From assembly GCF_030272615.1 (NCBI RefSeq), contig NC_081413.1:23066501-23130500 (forward strand): DNA of 64,000 nt, written 5' to 3'. The notes beneath the pieces are model-generated. The model was not told the origin of the DNA and searched no databases. It was given only the letters and a program-made list of their open reading frames with translations. This document shows, piece after piece, positions 57,262-64,000 of this stretch. Positions within the stretch are counted from its first letter, which is position 1; every line of letters begins with the position of its first letter. The position numbers and the translations under genes are program-made. This DNA is from Cryptomeria japonica (taxonomy: Eukaryota > Streptophyta > Pinopsida > Cupressales > Cupressaceae).

Positions 57262-57977
57262 CCTTAGAGGGCTCCCTATGTATCAGTATTGTACCATTTT
57301 TGTATGATGATGTAGACACCTGCGAATGATTGTAGCCATATGATTTTGACATCATTGTATCATGACACTTTTTATATATATATGAGATGATTCATCTTTG
57401 CAGAAGCTATATGCATGTGTACCAATGTGATGAGATTTTTCATGATGTATGTTTTATGTGATGCTTATGATATGGATGCAAATATGTATATGATGCAATG
57501 CAATTTTTTTTTTTGTTCTTTTATGTTTTATATGTGTATGCATGATGCAAATGTGAATGTATGTAATGTAGATGAATATGATAATGCAGATGTAAATTGT
57601 GCTAACAAGTGTTGTGTGCAGGATGTGATGCAGTTGTGATATCTATATGTATGTATGAGATGCTTATATGTGGTAATGTAGGTGCAGCTACATGAAATGC
57701 AAATATTTTTGGTGTGTCATTATACTCAGTCATGTGATAGCAGGCTACGCGGACTCGAGAAGGACGATGGAAGTCAATCAAGAAAGGGGGATGAAAGATA
57801 GAAGATATGAAAGTGAAAGAGCTTCTTGTGCATTATCATCATTGAGCTTTATTATGGCAAGTAGGTTATGACAATCGAGGCATATGTTTGACCCAGAAAG
57901 TCATTGTACCTATTTGCATGGAGATAAGACAGTCACAAACAAGGAATGCCCCAATTCATACTAGACACACTGTGTCC
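57262..57977. other. Downstream region of the G3 PMD gene
   Basis: AT- and TG-rich with many ATG and TGAT words (57400-57700), collinear in reverse with 46760-47390 of G2. Frame 57415-57639 is low-complexity. Nothing further is recognised. Confidence 0.4.
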
Positions 57978-58178
57978 TCATATCCTTGGACAAGTCATAG
58001 CATTACTAAGAGACAATCCACAGACAGCAAATGCAAATAGGTGACGATACCCCATCCTCGCCTTTCTAGTCAAAGACATCCTGGAGATAGAATCTCTAGT
58101 CAAAGACATCCTGGAAAAGCTAAAAGACATGTCACCAAAAGATAAAATCAAAAGAAAACCAAGACTCGACACCAACAT
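57978..58178 (-). CDS. Small ORF shared with G2, function unknown
   Basis: 66 codons. From GDMSFSFSRMSLTRDSISR onward it is nearly identical to the 71-codon frame at 46507-46722. The N-terminal part differs (MLVSSLGFLLILSF against an unrelated start). It lies in the element's sense direction, between the polyprotein and the antisense PMD gene. Unknown; may be fortuitous. Confidence 0.3.
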   Translation of the reverse strand: MLVSSLGFLLILSFGDMSFSFSRMSLTRDSISRMSLTRKARMGYRHLFAFAVCGLSLSNAMTCPRI

Positions 58179-58974
58179 CCACTGTAGTCCTCAAGTTTAG
58201 TGTCTCTTGTCACTTGTATAAGTCTTATTTGATTATGGTCACAATGTTTACTTTCACAAAAAGGATAGATAGCACTGAACCATATGTTGTCTGAGTCTAT
58301 TGAAAGATTTGATTTTGTTGAAGCTCATTGTTGCTGCTGTCTCATCTGAAACTGACTGAATCCATGAAACTGATACTTTATTGTGGAGAAGATGGAACTT
58401 TATTGTGGACTGGCGATGCAGATGTTGCTTTATTGTGGATTGTGCGCGGATAGACTTGAAGGAAGCTGGAAGAAACTGTACTCCTCGAAACATGTGATGT
58501 TCTTAGTTCCATACCCATCACTAGACGTAGGATTGGCCGTAGTCATAGATAGGATCCGATTTATTATGGATGGAAAGGGAGTGAAAAGGGAGGGTTATGG
58601 ATGGCTAACCAATCTTAGGCAGATCAATAACAAGCCATGATGGGAATAAGTAAGTTTATTGTGAGTGAATAGGTTGTGAGTGTGTGCAAAGTGAAGGATG
58701 AAAGAGAATCCTGAAGGATGGAGGAGCACTGTCTCTACGCATGGCGCTGGTGACCCAGTTTTCACCATGGTACTTGCCCAGGGCGCCACCGAAGTGGTTT
58801 TTACTGTTGGACGAAATTATTTCTTTTTACTTTTTTGATTTTTCAATGTTTTTTGTGTCACAAGGCGCCTGTTTGCCAGGTTTTCACCAAGTAACGATTT
58901 TTTTGTTTTATAATTTTTTTTGTATTTTTTTTTTTTTTTTTTCTTGTATTTTTGAATTAGGATATTCCAAAGAG
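58179..58974 (-). other. G3 conserved non-coding block
   Basis: Mirror of 45735-46500. It includes the GGCGCTGGTGACCCAG and GGGCGCCACCGAAGTGG blocks near 58742-58798, and TTTATTGTGG repeats near 58377-58440 (AATAAA on the minus strand). Frames on either strand are not consistent with G2. A T-rich run lies at 58926-58942. Confidence 0.5.
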
Positions 58975-60306
58975 CTATGTGTAGAACCTGCGAAGGTGCA
59001 TGTTGTTGATAGGATCCTCTAAAGGTTCACCTTCTGTAGTTGAGAGCTGATATGCCCCAGATCCATATGCTGCTGTAATAATGTAAGGACCAAACCAGTT
59101 TGGTTTGAACTTGCCCTTCTTCTCTCTGCCTTGCTGATTTTTGGGATTTTCTCTGAGAACCAAATCACCTGCCTCAAATGTGTGAGGCTTGACTTTGTGA
59201 TTGTAGCTACATTGTTCCTTGACTGAATGGTGTGTAGCTTGAGTGACTGTCTTCCTTGATAAAGGAACTGAGATAGAATTACTAGCGTGTGGACTACGTA
59301 GGCCCATATGCGTGTCACCTGAAGAAGTTTGGGCATCCCTGATAGTAAAGTCCTTCGAGGAAGCTCCATTAAAGGTCCGTGATGTATCACCAAAAGGGGA
59401 TGGATGTGTGGAACAAGTGGATGAGTTATGAAGGCTTATGACTGTGAAAAGAAGTGAAAGTAGGATAGCATGATGGAGACTTAGGATCAACAAGTATGCT
59501 TTTTGACTTAAAATTTTAGAGCTTTTGCCCCCAGTTATTTTGATATTAGGGGAGATCAACTCTTGCTCTTTTTGCTTCATAGGATTTTTATCCTTGACTT
59601 TGATTTTTGCAAAGTCCAATAGCTTTTGATTTTTATTTGGACTAAAGGACTTTTCTTTAGTTTTGACTTTTAGATTTTTCTTTTCAAAGCTTGATTTGTG
59701 ATCCCCGATTAGTGAGGGCTTTTGTAATTGTTGTTGATCCAAGTCTGGAAGTGGAGTGGAAATGGAATGAGTGGATGATATGGTAAGGCTATGTGAGTTA
59801 TCAAGAGGGTTGGTGTAACACTCAATAGATTCTTTGTTGGAACCACTCTTAGGACTATTGATATCAAGAGATGCTTGCACCACTAAAAGAGGTTTGCATT
59901 CAGACTTAGTAGCCACAACACTAGGTGGTTCACACCCAATTCCTTGATATTGCAAATTGTTTGTAGGTTGCTCCTGTTGACTGAATGCCTTAGGGGATAA
60001 TGGGAGTTGGTCAACATGAAATATATACTCACCACATCCCATGTCTTTAAACTTGAATTTTTCCTTGATCTCTGCTTGTTTGGATGTAGAAGCTTTCAAG
60101 GATTCTGGATCCACATATGCCGATGAAGGAACAGCTTCACGATTGACTGGGATTGTTATTTCTGATTGAGGTTGCAGATTGTTGCAATATATGAATGGAT
60201 TTGGATCTGCTTTGATGGTCACTTCAACTCCATTGTGTGGAAACTTGATACATCGATGATATGTAGAAGGGACTGCGCTCATCTCATGAATCCATGGACG
60301 TCCCAA
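58975..60306 (-). pseudogene. G3 protease C-terminus, spacer and integrase C-terminal tail
   Basis: 443 codons from MGRPWIHEMSAVPSTYHRC to INNMHLRRFYT, open throughout. It is the continuation of the 60340-63075 ORF, separated from it only by a TAG about 30 bp upstream (G2 has Gln there). Spacer with hydrophobic stretch YLLILSLHHAILLSLLF, then the integrase tail PHTFEAGDLVLRENP, WFGPYIITAAYGSGAYQL. No RT or catalytic integrase in between. The match to G2 44330-45734 is end to end. Confidence 0.9.
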
Positions 60307-60339
60307 GAGTATGTTGTATGTGAGATCTAGATCAAGGAC

Positions 60340-63075
60340 CTAAAAAACCACATCCTTTGTAACTGGCCCAACTCTGAGAGGTAAGGTGACTGTGCCCTTG
60401 GATGAACGCTCTTCATCATCATATGCCTTGATGGTGATTTTGTTTGTAGAATTCACAGCTTTATCAGAATATCCCAATTGTTTAATAGTGTTCAATGTAC
60501 AAATGTTTAGACCTGCTCCTCCATCTATCAGGACTCGTTTTATTCGATGTTTGTGTATGAAGGCTTCAACATGTAGTGGGGCATTATGTGGCTGACTTAC
60601 GGAGGCGTCATCGGCATCTGTGAATGTGAGGGAATGTGGAATGGAAAGGTATCCCACCATGGCTTGAAACTGGTCCACATTCAGATCAGTAGGAATGGTG
60701 GTGTCTCTCAAGATTTTGTCAAGAATAGCCTTATGTGCAGGGGATATGCGTAGGAGCTCAAGAATAGAGATGAGCGTGGGTGTCTTCCCTAACTGTTCTA
60801 CAAGGTCATACTCAGGCTTGTTTGATGAAGGATTGGTATTCTTAGTGGAGGCACCTGGCAACGTGATTTTACCTCGACGAGTTGTAACATGACATTCAGA
60901 GGTATGCTCAGAAGAAGATCCCACACCTTTTAGGACAATCTTGGGTCTCTGAGAAGGATTCTCAGGATTTTTGTTCTTGATAGTAATAGTAGAGATATGA
61001 TTGTCCATTGAGATGTGATTGATAGTAGAATCATAATTGTAAGGTGCTCTAGTGTAATTGGCTTGATCATTTGTGACTTTGCCTTTTCCTTTGTCATGTT
61101 TTGGGAATGGTTTCTTAAACACCTCATGTTCTTGATTAGATGAATGTCCCTCAATCTCAATATCACCTCTATCAATGAGATCTTGCACAATGTTTTTCAA
61201 TCGATGGCAATTACCTATCTTGTGACCCTTACTCTTATGAAATTCACAATACTCATCATCACTCCACCAATTTGGTTTGACCTTTGGTTCATATGGAGGA
61301 AAATCTGGAACTGTGATCACTTTGTTTGCCACAAGCTTTTTGAATACTGATTCAAGTGGTTCTCCCAATGGAGTGTACTTCCTTCGTGGTCTAGAAGTTG
61401 TTTGAGTGTTCACCTGATTGTTGGTAGAACTTGATCCAGAAAAGACGAACTTGGGTCTCACTATGTTGGCATCAACAACACCATCATTAACTGTGTTCTT
61501 GTTCTTGTTCCAAAATTTTGGTTTGTCCTTTCCTTTAAAGTCCTCTTTGTTTTCTTTGAATATCTTAATGACTCCTTGTTCAATTAAGACTCTTTCTGTT
61601 GCTAGGCCCTTTTCAATAACATCCTTGAATGTAGACAAACAAGCTTTCCTGAGATCATAGCCAATAGCCTTATTAACGTTTTGAGTGAACATTTCTACCA
61701 TTTGTTTCTGTGGGATTTCGCAAGAGCATCTGCTAGCTAAATTTCTCCATCTTTGTAAAAATGTTGCGAAAGATTCTCCTTCCTTTTGTTTCGTATTGCA
61801 CAAGGTAGTAACTGAGACATCCGTTTCTATATTGTAAGAGAAATGCTGAATGAATGCCTCTGCTAAGTCGCCCCATGACTTAATACCAGGAGGTAATTGA
61901 GAAAACCATTCCATAGCTTGATCGCCTAAGCTCTGTGGGAACAACCTCATCAAGTATGTTTCTTCTGCCGCTACCTCAATGCAAGCTATGAAGAATTGTC
62001 TTATGTGTGCCTTGGGGTCTCCTTTCCCTCTATACTTGTCAAATTTTGGCGTCACAAAGTGTGCAAGAAACGGAGGCATTGGAATGCTCTTATCGAAGGG
62101 ATAAGGACATATATCTCTCATAGTGTATGTTGGTTTTGATGTACTCATGTCCTCCATTTTCTTTTGTAAATCTCTTATTTGTTGCTCCAAATTGCTCTTG
62201 GGAGGAGATCTATTTCTTGTAACATACCCCGTGTTTGAAACACCCATTTGAGGAGGAGCTTGTTGCATGTATGGATGATACTGATCGTAGACATGTCCAT
62301 ATGGAGGTCTATATTGATGTGGCATATATGGAGCACTTGGTATAGCTTCATGTTGAGGAACCCCATATCTATCTTGTGCATGTATACCATATTCTATAGG
62401 CATGTCATGTTCTAATGTGTTGCCCCCAAATTTGACACGGGGTTTCCTTGTGTCCAAATTTTGAGCATGCCTTTGAATGTCCAATTGTTTTGGTTGATCC
62501 ATAGCTTGAGCATATCTATCTGCATAAGACTTCCATAATGGTCTTCGAAGGTAAGTATCATATGTTTGAGCATGTGTATGTGGGACTTCTGGTTTTTGAA
62601 GCAAAGCTGATGGTGATTTAGGTACCATATGTGGTCCTCTATTTCCTCCACTATTAGGTCTCCTTTGATCCATGTTGGAGTGAGTTTGTTGCAAAGGTCG
62701 GTTTTCCATAAGTTGAGACATGTCAAAGTCATGAGGTATTTTAACTCCACTTTGTGCCATCATGTGTAAAAAGTACTGTCGATCTCTCCTCATTATCTCT
62801 TCAACCAATCTATTGAAATGAGGATTCATTATGGAGTCTTCTATGTCTGCTGATAGTATTGAAGAGTTGTCCACATTGTCATTGTGTGTAGTATTGTTGT
62901 TTATAGTGTTTGCGCTTTCCACATTTGGATTGTTTCTATAAACATCCATGTTTGGTAATGTAGTGTGCTCAGGATTGAAGAATAAATCATTGTCATACTC
63001 ATAAGAACTCATGTTTGCGGATTCGTGAGCTTCTTTAGCTATTCTCCTAGATTTTTGAAGGCGTGTTTCAACCAT
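60340..63075 (-). CDS. G3 gag-protease polyprotein, 911 codons, uninterrupted
   Basis: Start MVETRLQKSRRIAKEAHES. Residues 1-300: polar, Pro/Tyr-rich N-terminus with repeated HPYMQQAPP-type segments and a short coil (NLEQQIRDLQKKMEDM). About 330-480: Retrotrans_gag capsid with GKGDPKAHIRQFFIACIEVA, LFPQSLGDQAMEWFSQLPPG. About 640: zinc-knuckle variant CEFHKSKGHKIGNC (CX2HX4HX4C). About 855: retropepsin VLIDGGAGLNICTLNTIKQL. It stops at TAG replacing Gln after DVVF. Gag would form particles and protease mature them. The equivalent G2 frame is broken in several places. Confidence 0.92.
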   Translation of the reverse strand: MVETRLQKSRRIAKEAHESANMSSYEYDNDLFFNPEHTTLPNMDVYRNNPNVESANTINNNTTHNDNVDNSSILSADIEDSIMNPHFNRLVEEIMRRDRQYFLHMMAQSGVKIPHDFDMSQLMENRPLQQTHSNMDQRRPNSGGNRGPHMVPKSPSALLQKPEVPHTHAQTYDTYLRRPLWKSYADRYAQAMDQPKQLDIQRHAQNLDTRKPRVKFGGNTLEHDMPIEYGIHAQDRYGVPQHEAIPSAPYMPHQYRPPYGHVYDQYHPYMQQAPPQMGVSNTGYVTRNRSPPKSNLEQQIRDLQKKMEDMSTSKPTYTMRDICPYPFDKSIPMPPFLAHFVTPKFDKYRGKGDPKAHIRQFFIACIEVAAEETYLMRLFPQSLGDQAMEWFSQLPPGIKSWGDLAEAFIQHFSYNIETDVSVTTLCNTKQKEGESFATFLQRWRNLASRCSCEIPQKQMVEMFTQNVNKAIGYDLRKACLSTFKDVIEKGLATERVLIEQGVIKIFKENKEDFKGKDKPKFWNKNKNTVNDGVVDANIVRPKFVFSGSSSTNNQVNTQTTSRPRRKYTPLGEPLESVFKKLVANKVITVPDFPPYEPKVKPNWWSDDEYCEFHKSKGHKIGNCHRLKNIVQDLIDRGDIEIEGHSSNQEHEVFKKPFPKHDKGKGKVTNDQANYTRAPYNYDSTINHISMDNHISTITIKNKNPENPSQRPKIVLKGVGSSSEHTSECHVTTRRGKITLPGASTKNTNPSSNKPEYDLVEQLGKTPTLISILELLRISPAHKAILDKILRDTTIPTDLNVDQFQAMVGYLSIPHSLTFTDADDASVSQPHNAPLHVEAFIHKHRIKRVLIDGGAGLNICTLNTIKQLGYSDKAVNSTNKITIKAYDDEERSSKGTVTLPLRVGPVTKDVVF

Positions 63076-64000
63076 GAACTAGGTATTTGACCAAGATGTG
63101 AGAGACTAGATGAAAAATGGAAAAAGTATGGAAGACCAAGAGTTGTATGGAGTGTAAATGAATCTGAGGTGTACTTGCAATGTCCAAAGTGTAAGACCAA
63201 GTATGTAAGTAGTAGAGTAGGTGTGACTTCCAAAGAGATGATCGTTTCTCTTGATGAGGTAAGCTGACCTTGACCCTAAGTAAGACCAAATGAGACCCAA
63301 AGGTAAAAAACCTTGATGAGGGACCACTTAGCAAAGTGTAGTTGTATGTAGTGTGTTGACAAAGTATGATGAGGACAAGCAAGTGACCTTTTGACTCAAG
63401 TTTAGACAATTGTGAATGTAAAATGAGATGTGAAGCAATGATGGACTATGTGAGACCCAAGGACAGGTTGAATGCTAGATCAAACCTGAAGAAACAACCT
63501 AGGAAGCTCAAGTATTCCGAAACTGATTTCTTTTGTTTGCTGGACTGTGAAATTTTTCCAATTTGTGAGGTTTTTGGTTGTGACCAAATCTGAATGTTTG
63601 ACTATTTTTCGTGACAAGAGGACACAATGTTGATGAGGACTCAATGTTTGCAAGTGTTTAGACTGACAATGACTCCAAGAAAAGTGTGTTGTTTGATGTA
63701 AAATTGTTTTGCATACACTTGAAGACACAAAAGACACAATGTTTTGCTGTTTGGTCTTGATTGTTTGAATGTTTAAAATAAGTCAAGCACAATTCTTATG
63801 GCTGGCCAAGACAATAGTTGTTGATCCCACATGGGGTTTTACCCCCGAGGCTACGCTATTCAGAGCGGATACTTAGATGCTTGACCTCACTGGCTCCACC
63901 CTCAGCACTCACTTCTCGGGTCAGCCAAGCATCAGTCCCCATGAAAACTCCCCATGGCGAACTTTGTATCTCTACTAACAACCGTATGTGTGTGGGCCGC
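63076..64000 (-). other. G3 leader (continues beyond window)
   Basis: Mirror of the G2 leader 40545-41616. The GC-rich block at 63800-64000 (ACCCCCGAGGCTACGC, CAGAGCGGATACTTAGATGC, CGTATGTGTGTGGGCCGC) is nearly identical to G2. Minus-strand frames at 63068-63409 and 63480-63737 have no domain. Confidence 0.65.

Larger units (their letters stand above)
54926..64000 (-). mobile_element. G3: sister of G2, best-preserved ORF (right end outside window)
   Basis: 3' LTR at 54926-55743, then polypurine tract, PMD gene on the plus strand, conserved non-coding block, integrase-tail ORF, gag-protease ORF and leader, all in mirror order to G2. The 5' LTR and primer site lie beyond 64000, so the target duplication (left flank AGTGT) cannot be checked. 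No RT, RNase H or integrase core in the 9 kb visible. Confidence 0.9.

Noticed and set aside
59450-59530. Envelope-like gene in G3
   Set aside because: Only one hydrophobic stretch inside a continuous polyprotein frame, with no separate ORF, signal peptide or second membrane segment.

Overview
The window is plant nuclear DNA: AT-rich, with almost no intact host genes, and built almost entirely from LTR retrotransposons inserted into one another. The large nested elements, the old degenerate remnants and the sparse genes suggest a large plant genome. A conifer or other gymnosperm is plausible, but that is inference and no marker here settles it. There are no rRNA, tRNA, CRISPR or bacterial features.

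Layout. 1-43 is the tip of an LTR of the same family as elements G2 and G3 below. 632-907 is a two-copy tandem repeat. 1642-3189 (minus) is a multi-exon pseudogene of a lambda-class glutathione S-transferase, with further exon-like blocks at 3687-3836 and 4082-4158. 6086-6425 is a Ty1/copia primer site and gag stub. 6618-6986 is a miniature LTR element (TRIM-like). 8258-9250 is an LTR-like block. 9280-11165 plus 18800-19703 is an old Ty3/gypsy remnant (E1, minus), split by the copia element C1 (11166-18799, minus). 22140-22993 is another gypsy remnant (E2, minus).

From 22994 rightwards there is a four-level nest. R0 (plus strand, gag only, LTR about 2.5 kb) starts at 22994. G1, a chromodomain Ty3/gypsy element (24352-51476, minus, target duplication GTGTT), sits in R0's 5' LTR. 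Inside G1 lie copia element C2 (28652-35787, minus, target duplication GTCTC), which splits reverse transcriptase, and G2 (38264-49764, plus, target duplication GTATC), which splits G1's 5' LTR. R0's gag body resumes at 52641-54743. Its 3' LTR is interrupted at 54926 by G3 (minus), a sister of G2 that runs off the right edge.

The most unusual material is in G2, G3 and R0. G2 and G3 encode gag, protease and the C-terminal tail of integrase, without reverse transcriptase, RNase H or the integrase core. Both also carry, antisense between this ORF and the 3' LTR, a captured plant mobile domain (PMD) gene with TATA box, ATG exon, GT-AG intron and PMD exon. The intron holds seven or eight short repeats, each a potential hairpin whose stem bases change together between units. 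R0's LTR holds about eleven 34-bp palindromes spaced 48-64 bp apart, and the G2/G3 LTR has five AT-rich palindromes. All protein genes seen here are mutated, except that the gag-protease ORF of G3 (911 codons) is uninterrupted.
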